This document shows, one piece after another, positions 37,656-49,300 of a stretch of 64,000 nucleotides of DNA (positions are counted from its first letter, which is position 1; each line of letters starts with the position of its first letter). The notes under the pieces are model-generated. The model did no database searches. It saw only the letters and a list, made by a program, of their open reading frames with translations, and had not been told where the DNA came from. The stretch covers positions 310,001 through 374,000 of the forward strand of contig JACATO010001426.1 in assembly GCA_018389105.1 (NCBI GenBank), read 5' to 3'. This DNA comes from Nautilus pompilius. Taxonomy: Eukaryota; Mollusca; Cephalopoda; Nautilida; Nautilidae. A program made the translations under genes and the position numbers.

Positions 37656-40030
37656 TACTTCTTGCAAAGCAGAAGCCAAAGTAATTTTGATTATTTTCTG
37701 TAACAACTCTCCCTTTAACTTTTCTAGTGGCAGTAGTTTATATGTATTTACAGAAACAACAAACGATGATGCGGTTTATGCAAAAAGATGCTTCTTATCG
37801 ATATTACTAGTTCAATTAAAACGTTTTACAAGTTGGTACCCTTTAGTCATCGTCATGGCATAGAAGTCTCCAAAGGTAAACAAGAAAGAAAGAAATCACA
37901 AGCTTGTACTTAGTACTATCTTTCACCACTAACCATGATTCTATTATTTGCTATTACATCGTGTTCATAATTCTGTTAATTTATGGGTCATTATACCTGT
38001 ATGTTTAAATGTAGACTGCCAAAATTTTGAAATAATGGCGAGCACAAATATTTTCAACTCAGAGAATGGCATCTTGTCTTAAGTTGTTTTTTTGTATATA
38101 TATATATATATTTTTATAACATTACTAACTTACTAAACTCATTAGACTCATAGGCACTATTTTCTGTGCAGAATTTATCTACTAAATCCTTTTATTTAAT
38201 TAAATTAAAATAAAAAAGGGTTAAAAGCCTTTCCCCAGAAATATAACGATGTAGCCCCAAACCAGAGTTGCAACATTAAATTGAAATATAGTGAAGTATA
38301 TAGTCTTGTTGAGTTCACCAATGGCACCTGGTTTCACAGCATTCCTCTTTGCCTCCAAACCAGAATTGCTTGGAAGAATATGGTGGACAAGTTGTTTCAT
38401 TGTCTTACACCTTTTTTCCTTATGACTGGTGTCTGCATTTCATGTCAAGACAAAATAAACGTGGATCAAGATACTGTAAAACTAGTTCATTACCAAAATG
38501 AGCTTTTCAGTATTTTCAGTTAATTGTTACACCTTGTTAGTATAAATTATGTAGGTTCTTCATCTTTGATCACTTTTACTAATTATCAAGGCAATAGAGG
38601 ATTTTTTAAAAAATGTGAAAGGATTGAAATGAATCATTTTGATACTATAATTTTCAATAAAATTTTTTTAGATTATCATCTTTCAGTCCGTCACCTTCCT
38701 GTGATCTGCAAAAAATTTTCCCACTAAAGAGAGACCAGCAGAAATACTTTATAACATTTTATTTAATTTCAAAATATGTTAACTGTTGTATCAGTTGTTA
38801 TTGATTCATAAAAAACGATAGGCTAACAGACTGTATACAATCCGTAGATGATGTGACAATGCAAACAGTGATGTGCAGGCTATATTGAAATAGCAGTTTG
38901 GCATACCTCCTCTGGACCACTTCTAGATTTAGCATGCATGAAATGTTTGGTAAATGTGATTGAAGTTTCAAAATAAGGCTATTGAGTTGCAAGAAATTCT
39001 TCCAGTTCTCTACAGTTAAGAACAAGAGGGACCACATATTTAACTTGGCCACTGTCAGCAGTTTGATATAAGAACATCCTTCTAACAGAATTGCAAGTAA
39101 ATTGGATAAGTCATCAGCAGTAGATGCTGCTAATTTAATTTTCAAACTAGTTGATGCAAACTACCTTTTCTTTAATCTGTGGGGGTTTCCTTCATCCTCA
39201 CGGAAACCAATTTAACACTTTCAGGACGAACGACAAATATTTACATCATCAGCAAACTGCCTTAGACTGGGAGAGGTATTTCACAAAAGTCCAGTCCCGA
39301 AAGTGTAAAACAAGAAACCAATGATGTCTGTGCTGAATGTCTGAACTGAGCCAAAAAACAAGAGAAAATCTCTTAAAGAAGCCCTTCACAATTTCATTAC
39401 AAAACAAAAATGCTGTTTATAATATATACAGTGGCATTCAAAATTATGATACAACCATACGAAAACAAGTTTGTCTTTTCAAAATTTTGTAAATGAAAAT
39501 GCATTATTCTAGCAAAACATCATGAAAACTTAGGTGAGCCACACAAGATAATAATTAATGGTTTGTTCTGATATCACTTCAAGGTTTTTTCATGTGAATA
39601 ACTAGTGCACATCTCAAAACACTATGTAACTTCAGCTTCCTGCTGGAATTAACAAGCAGTTACCCCTCATTAAAGCTAAGTTCCATATGGAACTTCATTT
39701 CTAAGTGCTATTTTCTTCTTCCAAAGCAACAAAATTGTTATTGAAGTCCATTAACATTTATAGAAGAGCATTGCATGAGCCAGCAATTATTCAAATTAGT
39801 AGCAAGAAATAATACAGGATGACTACAACTCTCTTTTGGCATGAACTAAACTTAGCATACAAATAATTTCTAGGTCCATAATTATACACAATATTTGTAT
39901 TGTTTTTTCTGACACATTGTTCAGCGAATGTTTTTTGTGTGTATTTGTTGGGATTGTTAATAAAAAGTGTTAAGTTCTCATCTGGTTGGCTCATAATTCT
40001 GACTCCCCGACCATTGTAGACAGAAAACAC
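37656..40030. other. CpG-poor DNA with coding-like fragments
   Basis: CpG becomes scarce from here on. A plus-strand frame at 38281-38523 (YSEVYSLVEFTNGTWFHSIP) and a minus-strand frame at 38798-39145 look more protein-like than chance, but I cannot assign either. A possible single Tc1-type terminus, CAGTGGCATTCAAAATTATG preceded by TA, lies at 39429 without a partner. Confidence 0.4.
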
Positions 40031-40174
40031 CTAGATTAAGCAGCTCACCATTCTCAGTGGCTATGATAAATTTCTCTTGAGTCTGTTCAAATCCCTGCAC
40101 CAAATAACCACCTGTAGCTGGTGATTTCCACATCCGTTTGATGCCCACTTATGGCAGGTCAATTATCAAAACAT
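39791..40174 (-). pseudogene. Coding-like minus fragment, probably a decayed gene
   Basis: After a good acceptor (TTCTTTTTATTTTAG, first exon base 40174) the minus strand has one in-frame stop (TAA at 40149-40151). It then reads KRMWKSPATGGYLVQGFEQ and TQEKFIIATENGELLNL. A +1 shift at about 40030 leads into VFSVYNGRGVRIMSQPDENL and a further 60 open codons to 39791. The texture is that of a real protein, perhaps with beta-propeller-like strands, but I do not recognise it. The stop and the shift suggest a pseudogene; alternatively CTAG|GTGTTT is a donor and the two parts are separate. Confidence 0.35.
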
Positions 40175-40349
40175 CTAAAATAAAAAGAATTTTGTGTGAT
40201 CGGTTTTCTTAATATTAACTTATGCGTCGAAACTGAATTCAGAAGAATAAGGTAAGTGATGATGCAATTAAGCAGGTGGACAGACAAAATATGTACAAGA
40301 ATGCAACTACACCTTTATTTTTTTCTTTTAACTGTAAAAAAGAAATATA

Positions 40350-40373
40350 CGAGGTCTGTCGAAAAAGTATCCA
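40350..40373 (+). repeat. Left mariner inverted repeat
   Basis: About 23 bp pairing with 41643-41666 with two or three mismatches; the TA target duplication is immediately outside. Confidence 0.93.
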
Positions 40374-40549
40374 ACTTTATTTTTTCCTGTGGGAAGTAAT
40401 GAAGTTAAGGAGGCAAAAGTGTGCATAGTGGAGCCGCATGCCTTCATGCGTACGTGGTTTTTGGCGGGCTTGCTGGATGCGTCAGTTGCTGTCAGGCAGC
40501 CAGTGTGTGAGGTGCTGTACTACTTACTTGTCGCATTTTTATTTCGCCC

Positions 40550-41595
40550 ATGATGACGGAACGTGTGGAGCAACGATCTTGCATAAAGTTTTGCCAAAAG
40601 CTTGGAAATACCCAAGCGGAAACAATTCGCAAAATTCAACAGGCTTTTGGTGACAATGCGATGGGTGTTACCCAAATAAAAGAATGGTACAACAGGTTCA
40701 AAGATGGCCGCACATTGGTGGAGAGTGACCAGCCGTTCCGGGAGGCCGTCAACAAGCCGCAATGTAGTTCTTATCGAGAAAGTGCGGAACTTGATAATGG
40801 AGGATCGTTGTTTCACGGTGCGGGAACTTGGTGATGAGGTTGGGATCAGTGAAGATTTTGCACGTGCAATTTTAAAGGAGGATTTGGGTTTGCGCAGAGT
40901 GGCAGCAAAATTTGTGCCCAAGCTGCTTTCTCAGGAACAACAACAACTTCATCTTGAGGTTGCGCAGGACCTGCTGGGTACTGCCAACAGGGATCCTGAG
41001 TTCTGGAATACCATGATAACTGGAGATGAGAGGTGGGTGTACAGGTACGACCCGGAAACCAAAGCTCAGTCGTCACAGTGGAAGCACCCAACGTCGCCAA
41101 GGCCCAAAAAAGCACATGAGGTCAGGAGCAAAATCAAGGTGATGCTGACTGTTTTCTTCGACTACCGAGGCGTTTTGCATCACGAATACGCACCAGAAGG
41201 ACAAATAGTTATAAAGGAGTACTATCAGGAAGTCCTCCGACGTCTTCGTGATGCAGTTCGGTGCAAGAGACCGGATCTGTGGGCCTCGCAAACCTGGCAG
41301 CTGCATCATAACAACGCCCCGGCTCATTCGTCGCAGCTGATCCAAGGTTTCTTGGCAAAGAAAGGTATTTCACTCGTGCACCAGGCTCCCTACTCTCCAG
41401 ACATGGCTCCTTCTCACTTCTGGTTGTTCCCAAAAATGAAGATGCCACTGAAAGGCTCCCGCTTTGATAGCCGAGAGGACATCATGCGGAATGCGATGGT
41501 GGAGCTGAGAGCCATTCCAGACGTGCTTCGAACAGTGGAAGGATCACTGAGCTAAGTGTGTGGAGGCACAAGGGGCCTACTTCGAAGGGGATTAG
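40550..41595 (+). pseudogene. Mariner transposase, inactivated
   Basis: The protein starts MMTERVEQRSCIKFCQKLGN with a helix-turn-helix region (VTQIKEWYNRFKDGR). A frameshift near 40735 moves it to a second frame (GRPSTSRN). The linker AAKFVPKLLS and the first catalytic aspartate (TGDERWVYRYD) follow. The second catalytic position reads HHNNAPAHSS where HHDNAPAH is normal, and the third reads APSHFWLFP where AP-x-D is normal. Two of the three aspartates of the DD34D triad are therefore lost (to N and H, 34 residues apart). A second shift near 41518 and a stop at 41548-41550 precede the normal C-terminus AKCVEAQGAYFEGD, which ends at 41593-41595. The sequence resembles the mariner group related to SETMAR/GVQW3-like proteins. 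It cannot be active. Confidence 0.92.
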
Positions 41596-41642
41596 CAATT
41601 GAATCCCACCAAGTACATAATTTTTTTTTCCCGGCCTAAGTT

Positions 41643-41666
41643 CGGATACTTTCTTGACAGACCTCG
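41643..41666 (-). repeat. Right mariner inverted repeat
   Basis: Inverted partner of 40350-40373; TA target duplication at 41667-41668. Confidence 0.93.
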
Positions 41667-41668
41667 TA

Positions 41669-42067
41669 TGTATAGTAAACTAACAAAAAGAACAAGGCTA
41701 AGTATCTGTGTCTAGCTTCCAGTTTCTCACTTGCAGGTTTTCATAACCTTAAAAGTTGCCATCATTCTATTTACCATTGTGAATAATAAAAGCTGGCTTA
41801 TTTAATATTTTAATCAACCTGTCAACACACACACACAATAACCCTAATACTTCAGGACAAAGTCAGCAAAACCAAGTCTTTAAGTGTTAAAATATCTGAA
41901 AAAGTCCAAGATGGGGCTACTTAAACCGCTAGTCTGAATACACACCATGCACCTATTAAGTAAGTCCACATAAATAATTCTGTACCTAATACCATAACCA
42001 GAAGCGCATCTCATTGTAAATATTACTTATTTTCATAAAGAGACATTTCTCTTTTCAATGTTTTCAG
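41669..42067. other. CpG-poor non-coding DNA
   Basis: AT-rich sequence with a short (CA)n run near 41827. It ends at the acceptor of the exon candidate at 42068. Confidence 0.5.
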
Positions 42068-42143
42068 TTGTATGAAGATACCGAAACTTGAGCAGTGGCA
42101 GCTGTTAACCATGCCTGACCTGTTCAGATGGGACTATATAATG
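42068..42143 (+). CDS. Candidate internal exon, product unknown
   Basis: A strong acceptor (TTTCTCTTTTCAATGTTTTCAG) precedes 76 nt that are open in only one frame, reading CMKIPKLEQWQLLTMPDLF and RWDYIM, followed by ATG|GTAATA as donor. It lies 1.1 kb upstream of the small membrane-protein ORF on the same strand and might be an upstream exon of it. However, its end phase (0) does not match the acceptors I see in front of that ORF, so it may be a 5' UTR exon or belong elsewhere. Identity unknown. Confidence 0.35.
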
Positions 42144-43207
42144 GTAATAATTCAAAATTAATTGGCTTAACTTCATATAACGTGTTAGTTAGTAAAAACA
42201 GGGTTTTTTTTTTTTATATGAACAAAACAAACCCTCAAAAAACAATGCATTTGAGCAATTAAAATGTTTATTATAAGGTTTTCGCAAAACTAGAAAATGT
42301 AATTTCAAAAATTGATCTAAGGATAATAGTTAACCTAAACCTCAAATGTGGACAGCAACGAATTTCATCTGTAGATAAAACCAAAGTGAATAAAATAATT
42401 AGGTGTAATTAACTCTGAAAGATTTAATTCTATTGTAGAAATCCTTGGTCACACACATCTCAAACATTATCAGCAAGTACAGTGCTGTTTTTTTTTTTTT
42501 TTTGTAAAAGTAAACGGATTCATCCGAGTTCCGTATAAATTTACCAGAACACGTCCAGGTCCTATACACTGCTAAATGATTAAAATTATTATTCTACCAA
42601 GTTTGAATATGAATTATTTGAGACAACAGTTTTTAAACAATTTGAGTGTTGGAGCAGAGCATTTTTCCAGCTAGCTACACTTAATAATACCAGGTCAGAA
42701 ATTACAAATGATCAAAGATTCTGACAGCTCTATTTTATTATTTTACCGTTTAGATAATAGAAACATCAGTGAGCAGAAAAATTTATCAGCAGGTGTAATT
42801 AGTGGCAACACCCAAATTGTCTGCTCTTGGAGCACTTGCATAGCCATGGTGGATTTTCGCCTCACTTTAAACCAGACCAAGCATTAAGACTTATTCCTCT
42901 TAGTTTTAAATCTGCTAAACAGACTGTAAATAAAATCCGTCATCTATTATCTAATTGCAAACATTGCAATTGCCATCTTGTGATCACACTGCCAGAACTG
43001 CACGAGAGCATGGTTGCATACCAGGCAGGGAAAACAGTCACAGGTGACTAAGCAAAAGCAAGTCAGATGCTGGGAACCGGTTTTAGCTTGTTGTTTTCTA
43101 ATAACACAGATAACTTCATGAAATGGAAAAAAAAATATGCAGCTTCGTATTCTGTGGTGCACAGTGACAGAATGAAAGTGAAAGATCACCTGTTTAGCTG
43201 TGTTGAA
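42144..43207. other. Intron or 5' UTR sequence of the membrane-protein gene
   Basis: No second gene is supported. A 74-codon plus-strand frame (42827-43051) reads quite protein-like (KIRHLLSNCKHCNCHLVITL). It is in the same frame as the membrane-protein ORF but is separated from it by a stop at 43049-43051. Confidence 0.4.
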
Positions 43208-43492
43208 ATGACAGTAAATCCGTTGCAGAACTATTTTGGCATGAATCAAGGTTCTTCCACAGAGGGAAGCACAGAAGTGACCACGACCTACGACAGTGTG
43301 GGAGCAGCCAGCTTCACAATGGTGTTCATCTTGATGTATGGACTAGCTGTGGTGGCTTTCATAGCCAGTCACATTAGGAAAAAAACGCGCCTCCAGGAGG
43401 AACAGCAACAAATTACTAAGTACTTGGAGTCACAGAGAGCAAACCATCAGCAGCCAGCTCAGGAGAGAGCACTTACACTCTTCAGTTCTTAG
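43208..43492 (+). CDS. Small single-pass membrane protein, unknown family
   Basis: From ATG at 43208 the product is 94 residues. A short S/T-rich N-terminal part (MNQGSSTEGSTEVTTTYD) is followed by one hydrophobic helix of about 20 residues near positions 33-55 (SFTMVFILMYGLAVVAFIAS). Next come a basic stop-transfer HIRKKTR and a Q/E-rich, possibly helical tail. By the positive-inside rule the N-terminus should face out and the tail the cytosol. The frame is open further up, to an ATG at 43067, but an acceptor-like TGTTTAG lies just before 43197, so I take 43208 as start. An AATAAA lies at 43841. The layout recalls KCNE-type channel subunits, but I see no diagnostic match. The family is unknown to me; the ORF in CpG-poor DNA and the correct 3' signals support a real gene. 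Confidence 0.6.
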   Translation: MTVNPLQNYFGMNQGSSTEGSTEVTTTYDSVGAASFTMVFILMYGLAVVAFIASHIRKKTRLQEEQQQITKYLESQRANHQQPAQERALTLFSS

Positions 43493-43870
43493 GCTGCAGT
43501 GAAGGGTGGAAAGGAAAAAAGTTCAAATGCACAGTTCACCAGTCATGCAAAAAAGCATCCATGGCCGACTGTCAAGTCACTGTAAACAGTAATGGATGAA
43601 ACAGTGGAAGGATTTGAATGCTGGGTAAAAAAGAAAACAACAAACTCTACCTGGCCTTGTTTGAGTGAGAACTAAGCCTTTTTAATGAAAGCATTTGTTT
43701 TGCATCAAATGATTTTCTGATCATTTTAAATTAGAGAATTCAAGGGAAAAAAATTCTCATGGAATTTACCAGCATTAAAGGTATATATACATATTTATAT
43801 ATATTTAATTATTAGACATATTTTATGTTTAGAATTTTAAAATAAAGCACTGCTGTTGATGTGAATACTA
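43493..43870 (+). other. Probable 3' UTR of the small membrane-protein gene
   Basis: Non-coding sequence between the stop codon and the first good polyadenylation signal, increasingly AT-rich towards its end. Confidence 0.5.
43841..43846 (+). promoter_or_regulatory. Polyadenylation signal AATAAA
   Basis: Canonical hexamer 350 bp after the stop codon of the 94-residue ORF, followed by a GT-rich stretch (GCTGTTGATGTG) suited to 3' end processing. Confidence 0.55.
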
Positions 43871-46107
43871 CAGGTTTTCCAAAGAAAGCTTCAGTTTATA
43901 CCGACATAGCTGTGCCTTGTTTTTCAAGTCTTTGATAAGGGAGTTAGTTCAAAAGTCAGCAGCTTTTATTATAGATCCCTGTATAGTGGAGAGTTAAAGC
44001 AGATGAAGAAGTTGTTGTATACCATTGTTTTGGTTTACCTGAATGCAAACACAGTAGTAATATAAAGCAACAAACTATACATCAAAAGGAAAAGGCTTTA
44101 ATCTACATTTAACTTCAGGATACAGAGCTACAAACTAGGAAAAGTTAACAATGATAAAATATATTCCTTGAGTATACATTCATATACATAAAAGATCCCT
44201 TGTATGTACAGTGACAATAATCAAGTGAACTCATGGAGGGGGTCAACTCAGATATCAATATTAACAAGTTCATGGGCAGTCATCAATAAATCACAGACAC
44301 ACTAACAACAGGTGTGTTCAAGGCACAGCAGGTGAGTCTCAGACTGGCACCAAATGAAGACAATAGAGAGTTCACTTGGGTGGGAGTATCCAAACCAGTA
44401 AGCAGCATTCAACCCCCATTTACAATGTTTTTCCTAGGTATTTATTTAAGAAATACCTGTCCTTGTGACCAATGTTTGTTGTAATAATAAAAAAAAGAAG
44501 TTTAACTTGATGAAGTACACTTGCTTACCTGCTTCACAGGTAAAGTTGCTGTATAAATGCTTAGTGTCTACAAGACAACAAGAACAAAATTATTATAATT
44601 TTATAGTTTACCAAAAATGGATAAAAGTCAAGGTTGATGGTTAATCCTTTTAAACTAGTGCAGTACCCTGCAGAGAGTTACTGTTATAATTTCAGCCTTG
44701 CCATTCAAGTAGATCCATCATCTCTTGCTTCTAAAAACACCACCTAAGGTTTAAAGGTTTTTCTAACTAGCTTTCTTCAGTCAATTACAAATATTTCTTT
44801 TCCCTAAACCACAAGTACAGAGTTCACAATTTAACAGTAAATTATTCACTTTACCTCAGTGTTGGTTGTGACACTTCTATTTTAAAGTCTAACATTGGTT
44901 GTTTAAAAAAATGCTAGAAACCTGGAGCAAATTTATAATGAAAATTTAACTCAACAATAAACAGTTGTCATTAGAGGTCAGAGCATGAGGGCTAACAGTA
45001 ATATTTTCTGTAACTAAGAGAGAGAGTGACTATGTATTGTTCTGTTGTCATAGTACTGTAACAGTAGGTTCTCTCTGTGGATGCTCACTAGTGGTTGTTG
45101 ATATCTTCAACAATCTTACTCTTTCTACTGTTTAATTAAAAGCTGTTATCCTAACCTTTTATGTCAATCATTTATTCATTACTACTATTCTTTTAAAAGG
45201 TCCATTTGTATTCATTACACCAGTTTTACAAACAGCTGCATAAATGTATACAAAAATAAATAAATAAAAAAATCTTGATATTTATTTTTAGTATGGAAAT
45301 AGAAACGCACCAGAAGTCTACTCTACTGAAGTGCGGCTGAAACAGCAGTGAAATGGTATCTGGTCAGATCTCATTTAAAGGTCTCTAGTATCTGTACCAG
45401 CATGAGGGGTAATAGCCATTACTCGTGTGAAATCTACAGAAGTAAACATTAAAATATCAGTTTACTCAAGTCCCATAGGTTTTGATTTTGTTAAGGCATG
45501 AACTGATGTAATTATTAGTCACATCACAACTTGACAGCTGGAGTGTGTGCTAAAGGCAGTGACAAAGACTAAGTGCTGTACCACTGAAGATGCACAGTAC
45601 AGCAAATCTGCTTGGAAACATCCTTACATCAGCCAAGTCTGTAAAAAGTAGAGTTTTCTCTTTTTGTACTTTGCCAGATTTCTACAAGATACTAAGAGGT
45701 GCTACACCAGTTAACAAATACACATTTATCAAAGAATTGTAAAGTTCCTTGTCTACCTTGCCCCTTCCAAGTAGTCTAAAAATATGGACAACGCTGACTA
45801 TAACAATAAAAATTGTATTAAATGCATCAACAAGATAATATTGTTTTAAGATGTATATTCACTTTAGTTATCAAACAATTCTCAATTCACACTTATTAGT
45901 GGTAACGACCAAACAATTGGTAAACAGTTAATTATCAAATACCTGATTAAACTCAACTTATTTGTAGAAACCACAGCTGAAGTTGTTTCTTAATGCAATT
46001 CCCTCAAAGCTGAGAAGTTTTAGCCTGGGTTATAAATCACATTGCCCTTATTCATTTTTCTGTCAGTTAATTTCATGACTTCTGCAGTAGCCCAAATATT
46101 TGCATAT
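43871..46107. other. CpG-poor non-coding DNA between convergent genes
   Basis: AT-rich, very few CpG, no open frames of note. It lies between the plus-strand membrane-protein gene and the proposed 3' end of the minus-strand gene and could include the latter's 3' UTR. Confidence 0.45.
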
Positions 46108-46388
46108 GGCGATGGGCAGCTGGTGGTTCACCTACTCAAGCTGAGGGTCTGAGTTCAGTTCCTGGTTGGCTGGGTTTGGCATACCTACCTCGTGACATGG
46201 TTTCTTCTTACTCTTCACCAGCTAATAGTATTGATTTCCTCCCACATCCATAAAAGGAAGTTCTAGTAGGGATTTCCCTGCCAGTCAGTCCTCGTGGTGC
46301 AAGATAATGCTTTCTAACACACCACCATGGAACTATGTTCCCTCATCAGGATAGTCTCCATTGAAGAGACTGGACTGGAAAAAATGTG
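46108..46388 (+). mobile_element. tRNA-derived SINE-like element, longest copy
   Basis: It starts with a tRNA-like head (GGCGATGGGCAGCTGGTGG, then GTCTGAGTTCAGTTCC as a mutated B-box). The body has GGGTTTGGCATACCTACCTC, CCTCCCACATCC, AGTTCTAGTAGGG and GTCCTCGTGGTGCAAGATAA. It ends near GAAGAGACTGG. The same blocks occur at 22.6 kb (minus), 30.4 kb (5' part) and 58.0 kb (3' part). TG for CG changes in this copy compared with the others fit CpG decay by methylation. Confidence 0.7.
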
Positions 46389-49300
46389 GGGGGCAATATC
46401 TGGTTTATTTAATACAAATTACTTCTGTTGACATTCTGTAGCTTTTGCTAAACTAATCCATGCTCTTTAAAACAGGAAAGGCCCTACTCACAAAATATGG
46501 TCAAATTCCTCACCCCAACAAAGCTGTTCAAAATGTCTGCCAAATTAAATTCAATGCTTAACACAGGATAAATCATAAGCTACCATGCCAATGTGATATT
46601 TTAAAGCAACAGCGTCTTATATCAACTTTTTAAAAAATTCAAATGTTCATAAACGTATGCTCTCAAAGAATCCTTTTATGTATTTGTAAGGCAGTATCTG
46701 TTGCTTGTTAATTTTTCTTTAAAGTTTATACAAGCAAAATCTGCCAAAGAAAGGGTGTGTGTGTGTGTGCCTCTTTTATTCTGATTGTTAAAACGAAAAA
46801 TTATCAATGAGCAATTTTCTTCATTCCATAGTCATTCTATACCAAGCAACTAGCTTTTGATTACCTGCAGATTTAAGCAAACCTTCGACAAGAGCTAGTA
46901 ATTATGCCAAATATTTAACACAATAATCTACTTTCAAAAAGTCCCAAGGATAAGACATCCTATCCAGCTTCTGGAATGGCAAACACTCAATGAGTTAACA
47001 AAACAGTTAATCTAAGAATCAAGAAGTAACAATGAATTAATGGAAAAAAAAGTTATATACATATAAACCATCTGCATTTTCTGCAGTAACAGTCCAAAAC
47101 AAATTAACCAAACAGAATCTAATTGTTGTTCTTGCTTCAACATATAAAATTCATCTGCATACTTCATTCAGTAATTGAATAGAATATCTACACAAGCAAA
47201 AAACAAATTCAAACAAACAGACATCAAGTCATGGAGTTGCTAGACTGGAAAGATACAGCATAAAGTTGAAAATGTCAAACAACAGAAAGAAAAAAAAAGA
47301 CAGCTTGTTTGCTACATCACAACAACAAAATTCCATTTATTTATACCTTTAGCAAATTATACAATCTCAAGTGATTTTTGCATGAACTACTATTTAATCC
47401 AGCTTGCAGCTTTTACAAATGGGATATTAACAACAATCCATTAATAATAATAACTATATCTATATTCAGACTGTTTCATAAGTTAGTTTCACTATGTTAT
47501 TCATAATTGTTTAAACAAGATGTTAGAGTTTTCTGTCACCAGTTAGATCAAACATTTCCAGGTACTGGAATGCAAATGTGTCGATCCATTGAGCAACTAG
47601 CTGGGTCCCCAGACCTCATGCCAATGGATTTCTAAATCTAGGTAGTTATCAAGAACAGTGTGTACTCCTAAAAGCCTAGAACAGTGGAGGATCTTAGGGC
47701 TTGTATAAAAGATGAGTTTCTCCAAATTGATCAATTCCTAGGCCATTTAGGAAAAGGTTACTGTGTCGATGCAAGACATCAGTTTCAGCACTCCTGTGAA
47801 CTCTGCTTCACCATCCATACTTTTCCTGTGTATTTGAAATGCTACTTTTAGGGCAACTAACTCATGAAATAACTTGTATATAGTAATAATTTTTCAGCTG
47901 CTAAGTTATTATGAAATGATATATGCTTCCACATACATACTATCATCCATTTTAAAACCCAAACTTAACCATTTTCTAAAGTGTGTACATGACACACCCA
48001 AGAGAGAATATAGTATATTTACATATTTTGTCCATCAGAAACTATTCCAAATAATCTAAGTAAACCTTTACAACAACACAGTTTGCATCTTAGTAAATTG
48101 CTTGGCCATAAAAGTGAATAAATACCATATATGCATATAATAAAAATGTATATTGTACATTATATACTTATGAACAATTGTCTTTAAAAATACTTTAAAA
48201 TATAAAATGTATAAACATCAAAATATTCACTTGAATTATGATTTAGTCTTTTATAAATTACAATATGGCCAAATTTAACATGATATATTTATTTATTTTC
48301 CTATTTTTATACTGATGATTCCAACCAAATATCCACATCAATTCCAGACAAGATTATGATGGAGATACAGTAGGAAAAAAATATGAACTTGCACTTTGTG
48401 AACAAGAAAAAAATCCTAAGTGATATAAAGCATGAAGTTGTTCAGTTCTTAGATAAAAATCACCATTTGTTGCTTTTTTTGTTTAATTAGAACACTAATT
48501 TAGATCCACACATATGATGGTGCCAGCAGCTTAGTTAAAATTCAATGATGAAAGCAATTCCAGATGCCATCTTACCCATCTCTCACAGAACAATTCTTTA
48601 TTATTATTACCATGTCCTAGATTTCAAGTTGCAACGAAGAAAAACCAAGATCTTCAGAGATCGTATTAATCACTAAAAAGATATCATAAAAACAATTCTT
48701 CAGGTGTGGGATTAAGAGAGACACACAAGTGATCTTCACAATGCAGAGTTTCAAACTAAAATACAAATGGAATCGCAGATTTACCAAAAGTTTACAAACT
48801 CTTAGCAGGACTGCTAGAGTTTAGTCTGGTCTAACTAATAAGCAGTTTAAAAATTCGTCTTTTCCATCTTTCTTAGTACAACCAGCAATCTGCATACCAA
48901 ATATGTAAACTGGACTTAGAAAAAACTACTCATAGCTGAATTGTCCTTTTGATTAACTAAACAAGTCTATCTTTTTACTCATTACTACCTGAACCAAATC
49001 AAGGGATAACAACAAAACTGTTTTCACAAAAATATATTATTAAACTAAATTTATAAAGAATAATAATTCTTGACACAGTGCCCTTAATTTTTTTTCATTT
49101 TATTTAGATGTATTGGAAAAGGTGTTTTTTTTTTTTTTAAAAAAAAAACTACATGTAAAAAAAGCACTGGAAGTTTTAATAAGATACCTGATCAGGTGTT
49201 TAAAACCATCATGTGGACGAGCCTGACTGGACAGTCTTCTTTCAGAGGCTTTATAACCAGCTCTAGTAAAGTCAAATCTATAATGCATAATATTAGTTCA

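Larger units (their letters stand above)
40350..41666 (+). mobile_element. Complete but dead mariner element, 1317 bp
   Basis: The terminal inverted repeats are CGAGGTCTGTCGAAAAAGTA (left) and CGAGGTCTGTCAAGAAAGTA (right, read inward), flanked by TA at 40348-40349 and 41667-41668. Length, repeats and transposase are those of a full-length mariner. It lies in CpG-poor DNA but is itself rich in CpG, so it probably inserted later than the surrounding CpG loss. Confidence 0.95.

Noticed and set aside
39429-39460. Tc1-like terminus CAGTGGCATTCAAAATTATG after TA
   Set aside because: No inverted partner or transposase found within a plausible distance.
43208-43492. Naming the small membrane protein a KCNE family member
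   Set aside because: Only the general layout fits; the conserved residues after the KCNE membrane helix are not seen.
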